Shown here piece after piece: positions 56,302-64,000 of a stretch of 64,000 nt of DNA. Positions within the stretch are counted from its first letter, which is position 1. Each line of letters opens with the position of its first letter. The position numbers and the translations under genes were made by a program. The notes beneath the pieces are model-generated. The model saw only the letters and a program-made list of their open reading frames with translations. It did no database searches and was not told where the DNA came from. Source of the stretch: Flavobacterium macacae (lineage in GTDB: Bacteria; Bacteroidota; Bacteroidia; Flavobacteriales; Flavobacteriaceae); NCBI RefSeq assembly GCF_003865365.1, contig NZ_RQVR01000012.1:10578-74577 (forward strand), given 5' to 3'.

Positions 56302-56373
56302 AATCCAATAACCATTGGAATTGCAACGGCTGACAAGCCAAATGCAACAATTGCAAGTGGAAATTGGAATGAT

Positions 56374-58131
56374 GTGTCAATCTGGAGCAAAGGAAATATA
56401 CCAAATTGTGATGAAGCTGTAAATGTAAATTCAGGTCATATAATTACTTTAAATTCGGCATCAAATGTCTCGAGATCTTTGACAGTTTCCTCTGGTGGAA
56501 CTTTAAATGTTACTTCGGGAAACTTGACAATTGGATGTACAGATAATAATGCAACTTTAAATCTTCTTGGAAATTTAAATGTTACTGGAGGAAATTTAAA
56601 TGTAAATGGAAACATTGCAGCAGCTTATGGTTCTGTTTTTTCGCAAAGCGGAGGAAATATAAATGTTGATGGAAACTCAGGAAATATAGCTACAAGTGTT
56701 GCGGATGGAACAAGAATAATAGATGTAATTCCTGAAAATGCTTCAAGTTTAAATTGGACTGGTGGAACATTGACTATCGTTGATCCACACGCTGCAACCG
56801 CTGCAAATGACGTTTTAAGATTGAGCGGACAATTCGATGGTTATGTGAATGTTACGTCTGGACATACGATTAAATTTGGAGATGGTTTTTCTAATCAATC
56901 AGGAGGAAATGCGACCAATGGTTTTCGTGTAAATACTTGGGCAATCACTTCTGGACTGCCTTTAGGTAATGTAATAGTTGAAGGTCCTGCAGGAACAAAT
57001 CGTCACTTAACAGGAACCTATCAAATTCCTGTATATGGAAATTTAACCATAAATAATGGCGGAGAAAGCAGAGTTTCTACTCTTTATCTAAACGGAAATG
57101 CAGTAATAAATTCAGGAGGAACATTAACGTCTTCAACAGGATTTTTCTTTGTAAACGGAAGATTTATTGATGCTTCGACTGTTGGATTTACACCATCGAT
57201 AAACGCGCAGCAGTTTACAAATAATGGTGTTGTGAGAAATTCAGCAACCGTTTCAACAGCAAATTTGAATAATCTGGTAATTAATAATGCATCGGCTTTG
57301 GGCGTGACTTTAAATTCTCCAGTTTCATTAAGCGGAACGATGACTTTAACCAATGGTTTATTGAATACTTCGGCGACTAATATTTTAAAAATAAATCAAG
57401 GTGGAAGTGTAGCAGGCGGATCAAATACTACTTTTGTAAATGGTCCAATGACAAGAGTTTTTACTTCTGAAAGAACGGCTTCGGGTACTTATTCAAGCGC
57501 TACGCAGTTTCCGGTTGGAAAAAACGGAAGCTTTTTGCCTTTATACATTGATCCTTCAACTGCTACAGAAAGTGTTGAATTTAAAGCAGAGGCTTTTACT
57601 TCAAATCAAGGAACTCATCCCCAAAACATAACGTCTTTGTCAAATAATCGTTGGGAAACAGCAATAATCTTAGGTAATGACAGCTTTATAAACGCAAATA
57701 TCAGAATTGTCAATGCTTCAATTTCTGCAGAGAGTAAAATAGTTCAATCGGAAACGGCTTCGGGTGAATATTCTCTTTTTTCACCCGCTTCTATTGTAGG
57801 AACAGGAACTTTAACAACAGTTTCACCAATAATAGCGACTGATTTTAAAGGTTTCTTTTCTCACGGAATTGAAAACCAATTAGGAACAGATACTTTTACA
57901 AAATCTGTTTTTAAAGCGTATCCAAATCCTGTAAAAGATGTTTTAAACTTAAGTTCTTCTGAAGAAATCAGTTCAATTGAAATTTATAACTTGATTGGAC
58001 AAAGGGTTTTATTTAAAAAAGTAAATGATTTACAAATCAGCATTGATTTGAGTTCTTTACCTAAATTAACTTACATTTTGAAAGCATTTTGTGGAGATTA
58101 TGTACAGACCGTTAAGATTATAAAAGAGTAA
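56374..58131 (+). CDS. C-terminal part of the interrupted T9SS protein, with sorting domain
   Basis: An open frame of 585 codons from GTG at 56374, although the true reading frame continues upstream to the TAA at 56299. It opens in the middle of a Gly-Asn-Trp-Asn-Asp-Val-Ser-Ile-Trp unit, parallel to the unit near residue 240 of the first part, followed by Asn/Gly/Ser-rich repeats (Gly-Gly-Thr-Leu-Asn-Val, Gly-Asn-Leu-Asn-Val) that suggest a beta-helix. It ends in a type A sorting domain (last 75 residues, Tyr-Pro-Asn-Pro-Val-Lys-Asp). It has no signal peptide or evident ribosome site, so it is unlikely to be expressed as a functional protein alone. Confidence 0.6.
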   Translation: MSIWSKGNIPNCDEAVNVNSGHIITLNSASNVSRSLTVSSGGTLNVTSGNLTIGCTDNNATLNLLGNLNVTGGNLNVNGNIAAAYGSVFSQSGGNINVDGNSGNIATSVADGTRIIDVIPENASSLNWTGGTLTIVDPHAATAANDVLRLSGQFDGYVNVTSGHTIKFGDGFSNQSGGNATNGFRVNTWAITSGLPLGNVIVEGPAGTNRHLTGTYQIPVYGNLTINNGGESRVSTLYLNGNAVINSGGTLTSSTGFFFVNGRFIDASTVGFTPSINAQQFTNNGVVRNSATVSTANLNNLVINNASALGVTLNSPVSLSGTMTLTNGLLNTSATNILKINQGGSVAGGSNTTFVNGPMTRVFTSERTASGTYSSATQFPVGKNGSFLPLYIDPSTATESVEFKAEAFTSNQGTHPQNITSLSNNRWETAIILGNDSFINANIRIVNASISAESKIVQSETASGEYSLFSPASIVGTGTLTTVSPIIATDFKGFFSHGIENQLGTDTFTKSVFKAYPNPVKDVLNLSSSEEISSIEIYNLIGQRVLFKKVNDLQISIDLSSLPKLTYILKAFCGDYVQTVKIIKE

Positions 58132-58151
58132 TTTATTCTCAATTTCAATAC

Positions 58152-58182
58152 AAACCAACCTAAAATTTTAGGGTGGTTTTTT
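58152..58182 (+). terminator. Terminator after the interrupted gene
   Basis: AAACCA-A-CCTAAAA / TTTTAGG-G-TGGTTT form a long stem with one mismatch and almost no loop, followed by T residues. Confidence 0.75.
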
Positions 58183-58194
58183 ATTTTTAAAACT

Positions 58195-58202
58195 TATCTT
58201 TG
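58195..58202 (+). promoter_or_regulatory. Candidate -7 box for the GT2 gene
   Basis: TATCTTTG fits TAnnTTTG, directly after the terminator and 18 bases before the ATG at 58221. No TTG at the right distance. Confidence 0.4.
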
Positions 58203-58220
58203 TTAAAGTTAAAATCTACT

Positions 58221-59219
58221 ATGAAATTCTCCTTTATAATCCCTGTTTTCAATCGACCAGACGAAATTGACGAACTTTTGCAAAGCTTGGCTAAGCAAAA
58301 TTATTTAACTGATTTCGAGATTGTTGTTGTGGAAGATGGATCCTCAGTTCCTTGTCAATTTATTATAAATTCGTACAAAGAAAATCTGAATATTTCCTAT
58401 TTTTTTAAATCAAATTCAGGTCCTGGAGATTCACGAAATTTTGGAATGAGAAATGCAAAAGGCGACTATTTTTTGATTTTAGACTCCGATTGTATTTTAC
58501 CCCCAAATTATTTATCCGAAGTTGAAAAGGCTTTAAATGAAGATTATGTAGATTGTTTTGGCGGGCCAGATAAAGCTTTAGTTAGTTTTTCTGATGTGCA
58601 AAAAGCAATTAATTTTTCAATGACTTCTTTTATGACAACGGGAGGAATTCGGGGCGGATCAGAAAAAATAGGCAAATTTCAACCCCGAAGTTTTAATATG
58701 GGATTGTCAAAAAAAGCCTTTGATGCTAGCCAAGGCTTTGGGAACATTCATCCGGGTGAAGATCCAGATTTGTCTATTAGATTATGGAAAATGGGCTTTG
58801 AAACCCGACTTTTCATCAATGCGCATGTCTATCATAAGAGAAGAATTGATTGGTCTAAATTTTATAAGCAAGTCCATAAATTTGGTAAAGCAAGACCGAT
58901 TTTAAACAGTTGGTATCCAGAATACAACAAATTGACTTTCTTTTTTCCATCCTTATTTTTAATCGGATTTTTGTGTTCTGTGCTGTTTCTAATTTTCGGA
59001 ATTTCATTCTTTCTCGGAATGTATTTGTTGTATTTTCTATTGGTTTTCGTTATTTCTACAATTCAAAATAAGAGTTTAAAAATAGGAAGTTTTTCTCTTT
59101 TGGCGGTAGCCACGCAGTTTTATGGCTATGGTGTTGGCTTTATAAAGTCATATTATAATGTAATTATTTTAAAAAGAAAACCGCAAGAAGCAATGCCCGA
59201 AATGTTTTTCAAATTATAA
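58221..59219 (+). CDS. Family 2 glycosyltransferase, membrane-anchored
   Basis: ATG at 58221 gives 332 residues beginning Met-Lys-Phe-Ser-Phe-Ile-Ile-Pro-Val-Phe-Asn-Arg, the usual GT-A start. It has Val-Val-Val-Glu-Asp-Gly-Ser near 40-46, the metal-binding Asp-Ser-Asp near 91-93 and Gly-Glu-Asp-Pro-Asp near 179-183, and two to three C-terminal hydrophobic helices (about 233-285), so it works at the inner membrane. The sugar donor and acceptor are not evident. It lies 12 bases before coaE, which is probably co-transcribed; in Flavobacterium this neighbour pair is familiar to me. Confidence 0.9.
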   Translation: MKFSFIIPVFNRPDEIDELLQSLAKQNYLTDFEIVVVEDGSSVPCQFIINSYKENLNISYFFKSNSGPGDSRNFGMRNAKGDYFLILDSDCILPPNYLSEVEKALNEDYVDCFGGPDKALVSFSDVQKAINFSMTSFMTTGGIRGGSEKIGKFQPRSFNMGLSKKAFDASQGFGNIHPGEDPDLSIRLWKMGFETRLFINAHVYHKRRIDWSKFYKQVHKFGKARPILNSWYPEYNKLTFFFPSLFLIGFLCSVLFLIFGISFFLGMYLLYFLLVFVISTIQNKSLKIGSFSLLAVATQFYGYGVGFIKSYYNVIILKRKPQEAMPEMFFKL

Positions 59220-59231
59220 AAAACTCAAATT

Positions 59232-59816
59232 ATGCCTAAAATAATCGGATTAACAGGAGGTATCGGAAGCGGGAAAAGCACTATTGCAAAGCATATCGAA
59301 CAGCTTGGAATTCCAGTTTATATTGCAGATATTGAAGCTAAAAAAATCCTTGAAACAAAGGTAATAATCGATAGAATTAGCGACGCATTTGGTCATGATA
59401 TTCTTGAAAATCAAAAAATTGACAGAAAAAAGTTGTCAAAAGTGGTATTTGAAAACCCAGAAAAGTTGAAAACTTTAAACAGCATAATTCATCCCGAAGT
59501 TGCCAAACATTTTAAAAATTGGGTACAAGAAAATCAAAATCACCAAATCGTAGTCAAAGAAGCAGCTATACTTTTTGAAAGTGGAAGTTATAAAAATTGC
59601 GATAAAGTAATTTTAGTAACAGCGCCAAAAGAAACTAGAATTCAGAGAGTTATAAATCGAGATAACATTTCGAGAGAAGAAATTGAAAATAGAATGGCGA
59701 ATCAATGGAGCGAAGAAAAGAAAAAAGAGTTAAGCGATTTTGTAATTATCAATGAAGATTTACAAGAAGCTTATAAAACTACCGAAATGATACTTTCTTT
59801 ATTAAGGAATAAATAA
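59232..59816 (+). CDS. coaE: Dephospho-CoA kinase
   Basis: The 194-residue kinase has the P-loop Gly-Leu-Thr-Gly-Gly-Ile-Gly-Ser-Gly-Lys-Ser-Thr near 5-16, Asp-Ile-Glu-Ala-Lys, Ile-Ile-His-Pro-Glu-Val, and the lid Arg-Ile-Gln-Arg-Val-Ile-Asn-Arg-Asp. It phosphorylates dephospho-CoA, the final step in coenzyme A synthesis. coaBC of the same pathway lies 15 kb away in the window. Confidence 0.96.
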   Translation: MPKIIGLTGGIGSGKSTIAKHIEQLGIPVYIADIEAKKILETKVIIDRISDAFGHDILENQKIDRKKLSKVVFENPEKLKTLNSIIHPEVAKHFKNWVQENQNHQIVVKEAAILFESGSYKNCDKVILVTAPKETRIQRVINRDNISREEIENRMANQWSEEKKKELSDFVIINEDLQEAYKTTEMILSLLRNK

Positions 59817-59854
59817 TTTAGGAATTAGATGTTAATGTTTGGTTAATGTATTAA

Positions 59855-59882
59855 TTGCTTAAATGTTAAAATGTTAATTTTG
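59855..59882 (+). promoter_or_regulatory. Candidate promoter for the histidine kinase gene, possibly leaderless
   Basis: TTG (59855-59857), 17 bases, TAATTTTG (59875-59882). The -7 box ends 5 bases before the ATG, so transcription would begin at or next to the start codon. Confidence 0.5.
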
Positions 59883-59887
59883 TTTCG

Positions 59888-61474
59888 ATGAATAAGACAT
59901 TGTTTCGCTTGCTAGTTGTATTAATGAGCCTATCACTGATAGGAATTATTTTGGTTCAATTGTATTTGATTAATACTTCGTTCAAAAATAATGAAGAGCA
60001 ATTTAAATACCACGTTCAGCAAGTTATCGCAAATGTTTCTGAAAAATTAAAACAAGAAGAAACGTACAGTCTATTAAATCAGTATAATATTTTAAAAGAC
60101 AGCATTGGAAAAGCACCGAATACTAGTGAACTATTAGATTTTGTGTTGGTTCAAAAAAATAAGGTTACTAATGAAACAGTAATTTATTCGAATAATATTA
60201 TTGCTGAAGATTATAATGTAAACCTTTCGTTCTTTGATAAAAAAAAGGATTCAATAAGAAAAGCTCAAAATTACAGCGCAAAGCGAAGAACAGAAATTTA
60301 TTCTGGCAATCAGATTGACAATTCTGCGATGCAAAAAACAACAACTCCAGATATTACTGTGGAAAAATCAGGTAATATGGAAATGTTGGTCAAAGCACAA
60401 TACGATACATTTTTGAAAGATATTGCTGAAACCAAGCCGTTAAAAGATAGAATTTCAAAAGAAAAACTTCAAAAGATGTTAGCGCACGAGCTTAAACTAT
60501 ATGAAGTAAAAACACATTTTGAATACGGAGTTTACAGTGACGGATTGGCTACAAAAATAAAATCTGATAATTTTAAGTTCGATAAAAATTCGACTTTTCA
60601 GACACCAATTTTTGCAGACAATGAAGGAAAAGCTAAATTTCAATTACTAGTAAGTTTTCCTGACAAAAAGAAATTTTTGTTTACCGATTTGATTGGAATT
60701 ACGATTTTGTCCATCACATTTACGCTAATTATCATTATTGCTTACGCAAGTGCTTTGAATCAATTAATAAAACAACGTCAGATTTCTGAAATCAAAACCG
60801 ATTTCATTAATAACATGACACACGAATTTAAAACGCCTATTGCCACTATTAACTTGGCTTTAGATGCAATCAAAAATCCAAAAGTAATCGAAGATACTGA
60901 AAAAGTATTCAGATACCTGCAGATGATTCGTGACGAAAATAAAAGAATGCACGCTCAAGTTGAAAACGTTCTTCGAATTTCTAAATTAGAAAAAAGAGAA
61001 CTTGAAATCAACAAAGAACCAATGAGTGTTCAAGAAATTGTGGAAGATGCAGTAGAACACGTAAACCTGATTATAGAAGACAGGCATGGCGTAATTAACA
61101 CCCATTTTGCTGCAACAAGAACAACAACATTAGTCAATGATGTTCACTTTACAAACGTAATGGTAAACATTTTAGACAACGCCATAAAATATTCTCCAGA
61201 AGCGCCAGTCATTGACGTTTACACAGAAAATGTAAAAGATTTCATTGTGATAAAAGTAAAAGACCAAGGACAAGGAATGAGTAAAGTGGCTCAAAAACGA
61301 GTCTTTGAGAAATTTTATCGAGAGCACACAGGTGACCGTCACGACGTTAAAGGTCACGGTTTAGGTTTGGCTTATGTAAAAAGAATTGTTGACGACCACA
61401 ATGGTCAAATATTTGTAGAAAGCGAAAAAGGGAAGGGTAGCACCTTCATTATAAAATTACCACTAATCAATTAA
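59888..61474 (+). CDS. Two-component sensor histidine kinase (RprX-like)
   Basis: The 528-residue kinase has a membrane helix at about 7-29, a periplasmic domain of about 235 residues, a second helix at about 267-289, then the H box Met-Thr-His312-Glu-Phe-Lys-Thr-Pro-Ile-Ala, N box Asn-Ile-Leu-Asp-Asn-Ala-Ile-Lys-Tyr, G1 Asp-Gln-Gly-Gln-Gly-Met and G2 Gly-His-Gly-Leu-Gly-Leu. There is no HAMP or PAS domain. The pairing and layout resemble RprX/RprY of Bacteroides; the signal is unknown. The response regulator gene follows after 3 bases. Confidence 0.95.
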   Translation: MNKTLFRLLVVLMSLSLIGIILVQLYLINTSFKNNEEQFKYHVQQVIANVSEKLKQEETYSLLNQYNILKDSIGKAPNTSELLDFVLVQKNKVTNETVIYSNNIIAEDYNVNLSFFDKKKDSIRKAQNYSAKRRTEIYSGNQIDNSAMQKTTTPDITVEKSGNMEMLVKAQYDTFLKDIAETKPLKDRISKEKLQKMLAHELKLYEVKTHFEYGVYSDGLATKIKSDNFKFDKNSTFQTPIFADNEGKAKFQLLVSFPDKKKFLFTDLIGITILSITFTLIIIIAYASALNQLIKQRQISEIKTDFINNMTHEFKTPIATINLALDAIKNPKVIEDTEKVFRYLQMIRDENKRMHAQVENVLRISKLEKRELEINKEPMSVQEIVEDAVEHVNLIIEDRHGVINTHFAATRTTTLVNDVHFTNVMVNILDNAIKYSPEAPVIDVYTENVKDFIVIKVKDQGQGMSKVAQKRVFEKFYREHTGDRHDVKGHGLGLAYVKRIVDDHNGQIFVESEKGKGSTFIIKLPLIN

Positions 61475-61477
61475 GCT

Positions 61478-62200
61478 ATGGAAAATGTAAACAAGAAAAT
61501 CCTTTTAGTCGAGGACGACCCAAACTTTGGTTCAATTTTAAAAGATTATTTAAATCTGAACGATTTTGAAGTTACTTTGGCAAAAAACGGGATGGAAGGT
61601 TTCGAAAAATTTAAAAAAGACACATTTGATTTGTGCATTCTCGACGTTATGATGCCTTACAAAGATGGATATACTTTGGCTAAAGAAATCAGAGAAAAAA
61701 ATAAAGACATTCCACTTATTTTCTTGACGGCAAAGTCAATGAAAGAAGATGTGTTGAAAGGATATAAAGTGGGGGCTGACGATTATTTGAACAAACCTTT
61801 TGATTCAGAAGTATTGTTGATGAAAATCAAGGCAATCATCCAAAGAAAAGCATCTGACAGCAAAACAGATAACACTAAATTTGAATTTCAAATTGGTAAT
61901 TTCCACTTGAATTCAAAATTACGTTTCTTGACTTTCAAACAAGAAGAGCCAATAAAACTATCTCCAAAAGAGAACGAATTATTGAAAATGTTAGCTGTTC
62001 ACGAAAACGATTTGATGCCGAGAGAACTAGCCTTGACAAAAATCTGGAGAGACGACAACTATTTTACATCAAGAAGTATGGACGTTTACATCGCCAAACT
62101 AAGAAAATATTTGAAACTGGACGAAGAAGTAGAAATTCTAAACATCCACGGAGAAGGATTCAGATTGGTAGTGAAAAACAAACCAGCTGTATCAGAATAA
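61478..62200 (+). CDS. OmpR-family response regulator (RprY-like)
   Basis: The 240-residue protein has a receiver domain (acidic Glu12-Asp13-Asp14, phospho-acceptor Asp56 in Leu-Cys-Ile-Leu-Asp-Val-Met-Met-Pro, Lys near 106 in Asn-Lys-Pro-Phe) and a winged-helix DNA-binding domain (about 140-235, Leu-Ser-Pro-Lys-Glu-Asn-Glu-Leu-Leu; Ser-Arg-Ser-Met-Asp-Val-Tyr-Ile-Ala-Lys-Leu-Arg-Lys). It would be phosphorylated by the kinase encoded just upstream. RprY-like regulators in Bacteroidetes are linked with stress and envelope responses; targets here are not shown. Confidence 0.95.
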   Translation: MENVNKKILLVEDDPNFGSILKDYLNLNDFEVTLAKNGMEGFEKFKKDTFDLCILDVMMPYKDGYTLAKEIREKNKDIPLIFLTAKSMKEDVLKGYKVGADDYLNKPFDSEVLLMKIKAIIQRKASDSKTDNTKFEFQIGNFHLNSKLRFLTFKQEEPIKLSPKENELLKMLAVHENDLMPRELALTKIWRDDNYFTSRSMDVYIAKLRKYLKLDEEVEILNIHGEGFRLVVKNKPAVSE

Positions 62201-62206
62201 AACATC

Positions 62207-62235
62207 AAAGCTTCGAGAAATCGGAGCTTTTTTTT
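62207..62235 (+). terminator. Terminator of the two-component operon
   Basis: AAAGCTTCGA / TCGGAGCTTT form a 10-bp stem (one T-G pair) with a GAAA loop, then seven or more T residues. Confidence 0.85.
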
Positions 62236-62280
62236 ATGTCTTTTTTTGAATAAATCTCTAAAAATTTGTGGAATCTGTGT

Positions 62281-63018
62281 TTAAAACCCCAATTCCAGAG
62301 CAAAACAAGCCTTTTTATCTTTCAAAATAGCATAAATCAATTTGCCTTCTTCTTCAAAAGAATCAATAGAAACAGCATCATCCAGCATCAATTCCTTCCT
62401 AAAATTCATGTCGATACTTTTCAATTGTTTTGTCAAAATCAACTTTACATCGGCCAAATCCAGGCACCATTCCAGATATTTGACATTATTTACGTGATTG
62501 ACAATATCCAAATCTGACAGCACCACTTTTCTTTCGTGTAAGGTTTTCATTTCTTTGGGCAAATCAATTTTTTTCACGCGCTCAGTGGTAGAAAATGTAG
62601 TTCCGAATATTTCAAAATGTTCGTGAGGCAAAGCCAGCGCTTCCGGACGACGCAATTTGGTATTAAAAACCGCCCAGAAAGATTCACAGCCTACAATTTT
62701 TTTTCCGTTCAAATGCATTTCTAAAGCTCTTATCGAGCGCGAGTTTTCTAACGACACAATCCACGTTTTTACCGTTACCACATCGCCCCATTTGGGCAAC
62801 GCATCAATTTCAAGTTTCATTCTGCTCAAAACCCATGCCTGGTTGAATTCCTGCATATCGGTAAAACTAATGCCACCCACAACCGAATGATCTCCGGCTG
62901 TCAGCTGTAGCAAATTGCACAAATCAGTATATTTCAAATAACCGTTCGGCGTGCATTGTGTGAAATTGATTTCCCAGTCTCTGCTGAAAATAGAAGTGAA
63001 ATTTGGAGAAATTGGCAT
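62281..63018 (-). CDS. Acyl-ACP thioesterase
   Basis: The 245-residue protein is built of two hotdog folds, as in the acyl-ACP thioesterase (FatA/FatB-like) family: the first with Ser-Val-Val-Gly-Gly-Ile-Ser-Phe and Trp-Val-Leu-Ser-Arg-Met-Lys-Leu-Glu-Ile, the second with Asp-Ile-Val-Asn-His-Val-Asn-Asn-Val-Lys-Tyr-Leu-Glu-Trp, which holds the Asn and His of the catalytic network. It would release fatty acids from acyl carrier protein. It starts 17 bases after the miaA stop and is probably in one operon with it. Confidence 0.88.
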   Translation of the reverse strand: MPISPNFTSIFSRDWEINFTQCTPNGYLKYTDLCNLLQLTAGDHSVVGGISFTDMQEFNQAWVLSRMKLEIDALPKWGDVVTVKTWIVSLENSRSIRALEMHLNGKKIVGCESFWAVFNTKLRRPEALALPHEHFEIFGTTFSTTERVKKIDLPKEMKTLHERKVVLSDLDIVNHVNNVKYLEWCLDLADVKLILTKQLKSIDMNFRKELMLDDAVSIDSFEEEGKLIYAILKDKKACFALELGF

Positions 63019-63035
63019 TTTAAAAGAATTATGAA

Positions 63036-63959
63036 TTATGAATTTTCGGAATTAGAAATTGAATTTATAATTTTTTCAACATCTGTTTTATAATCAAACC
63101 ATTTTGCATTTTCTTTTCTTTTAAACCACGTCATTTGGCGTTTTGCAAAACGTCTTGTATTTTTCTTGATTTCTTCGAGGGCAAAATCTAAGGTAAATTC
63201 ACCATCAAAATGACTGAACAATTCTCTATAGCCAACGGTTTGCAAAGCGTTCAATGTTTTATTTGGATATAATACTTTCGCTTCTTCCAGTAATCCGGCT
63301 TGCATCATCAAATCAACCCGACAATTGATTCGGTCGTACATTTCTTGACGATCGGCTTCCAGGCCAATGATGATGGGCGTGAAATTTCGTGTGTTTTTCT
63401 TTTGGTTCAAGAAAGAAGAATACGGTTTTTTGCTTCCGATGCAGACTTCCACAAAACGCATCATCCGCTGTGGGTTTTGCAACGTTTGTGGATTTTCTTT
63501 GGAAATGATTTCGAAATAGTTTGGATCCATTTCTTCTAATTTATTTTGAAGATATTCAATTCCGAATTGTTCATAATTAGAAATAATATCAGTGCGGACA
63601 GCAGTTTCAATCCCTGGAAATGTATCAAAACCTTTTAAAATAGCGTCAACATACAGTCCGGAACCTCCGACTAAGATGGCATAATCATTGGTTTTAAACA
63701 ATTCATCAAGTTTTGAAATAGCTTCTCTTTCAAAATCACCAACGCTATAATTTTCAAAAATCGATTTGTTTTGGATAAAATGGTGTGGGGCAGAAGCCAG
63801 TTCTTCATCAGAGGGAACAGCAGTCCCGATTTTCATTTCTTTAAAAAACTGGCGTGAATCGCATGAAAGGATTTCACAATTGAAATGTTGCGCCAATTTG
63901 ATGCTTAACGCCGTTTTGCCGATTGCCGTTGGGCCAATGATGGTGATGAGTTTTTTCAT
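63036..63959 (-). CDS. miaA: tRNA dimethylallyltransferase MiaA
   Basis: ATG at 63959 gives 307 residues beginning Met-Lys-Lys-Leu-Ile-Thr-Ile-Ile-Gly-Pro-Thr-Ala-Ile-Gly-Lys-Thr-Ala, the P-loop start of MiaA; the longer reading uses TTG. Further motifs are Cys-Asp-Ser-Arg-Gln-Phe near 33-38, Gly-Thr-Ala-Val-Pro, His-His-Phe, and Val-Gly-Gly-Ser-Gly-Leu-Tyr. It adds the dimethylallyl group to A37 of tRNAs reading UNN codons. The gene is complete; the window ends 41 bases upstream. Confidence 0.96.
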   Translation of the reverse strand: MKKLITIIGPTAIGKTALSIKLAQHFNCEILSCDSRQFFKEMKIGTAVPSDEELASAPHHFIQNKSIFENYSVGDFEREAISKLDELFKTNDYAILVGGSGLYVDAILKGFDTFPGIETAVRTDIISNYEQFGIEYLQNKLEEMDPNYFEIISKENPQTLQNPQRMMRFVEVCIGSKKPYSSFLNQKKNTRNFTPIIIGLEADRQEMYDRINCRVDLMMQAGLLEEAKVLYPNKTLNALQTVGYRELFSHFDGEFTLDFALEEIKKNTRRFAKRQMTWFKRKENAKWFDYKTDVEKIINSISNSENS

Positions 63960-64000
63960 TTGTAGCAAAGTTACTTTTTAAACAACGGTTTTAAAAATTC

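Larger units (their letters stand above)
54604..58131 (+). pseudogene. T9SS-sorted surface protein gene interrupted by one in-frame TAA
   Basis: Two long reading frames, 54604-56301 and 56374-58131, are in the same phase. The 72 bases between them (56302-56373) translate without a stop to protein that fits both sides (Asn-Pro-Ile-Thr-Ile-Gly-Ile-Ala ... Ala-Ser-Gly-Asn-Trp-Asn-Asp). Only the TAA at 56299-56301 separates them; one C-to-T change from CAA (Gln) would explain it. Undisturbed, the gene encodes about 1175 residues: signal peptide (ending Ser-Tyr-Ser-Gln), N-terminal beta domain, repeated Gly-Asn-Trp-Asn units and a C-terminal sorting domain. As it stands the first product lacks the sorting domain. 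Alternatives: sequencing error, stop readthrough, or a recent pseudogene. Confidence 0.82.

Overview
The window looks like chromosome of a member of the Flavobacteriaceae, most likely Flavobacterium or a close relative. The evidence is AT-rich DNA, a SusC/SusD locus, several proteins with type IX secretion (T9SS) C-terminal sorting domains, a PorD-like protein, Bacteroidetes-type promoters (TTG, about 19 bases, TAnnTTTG) and families typical of the group (DUF4199, DUF1599, DUF4835, DUF6495, BT_3928-like). I see no rRNA, tRNA, CRISPR, prophage or insertion sequence.

Layout. 0.1-2.2 kb: two small envelope genes and a two-gene YeeE/YedE-type sulfur-compound transporter. 2.2-16.2 kb: a minus-strand polysaccharide utilization locus (PUL), in transcription order membrane-anchored HTH regulator, susC, susD, tandem-domain surface glycan-binding lipoprotein, multidomain GH16 lipoprotein, GH3 beta-glucosidase, secreted GH16. 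Two GH16 endo-glucanases with one GH3 point to laminarin or another mixed beta-1,3-glucan. 16.3-22.6 kb: lipocalin-like lipoprotein, clpS-prmA, an OprP-like porin and a large T9SS-sorted choice-of-anchor I protein. 22.8-34.5 kb: housekeeping genes (tpiA, tlpA-like, a lone ABC permease, BT_3928-like, DUF1599, folP, rlmH, nadC, yihY, priA). 34.5-49.5 kb: LytTR regulator, rpsF-rpsR-rplI, DUF6495, ligA, a 5'-nucleotidase split into two genes, DUF6913, dapA, ferritin, bamD-rpoZ-coaBC-porD, recN, fabV. 49.7-58.1 kb: an AT-rich run of three large T9SS-sorted surface proteins, the third cut by one in-frame stop codon. 58.2-64 kb: family 2 glycosyltransferase, coaE, a histidine kinase/response regulator pair, acyl-ACP thioesterase, miaA.

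How it fits together. The PUL would sense a glucan in the periplasm, bind and cut it at the surface (SGBP, SusD, GH16), import oligosaccharides through SusC and finish them with GH3. PorD belongs to the T9SS that would export the sorted proteins.

The most interesting signals are: (1) the one-base nonsense interruption of the third T9SS gene; (2) a sorting-domain segment about 96% identical in DNA between two otherwise different neighbours; (3) two copies of a flavobacterial intergenic repeat, possibly a structured RNA, before nadC and between porD and recN; (4) a 25-bp perfect inverted repeat ending one base before the DUF6495 start codon; (5) the split 5'-nucleotidase. I did not find a clearly new multi-gene system; most of the window is recognisable.
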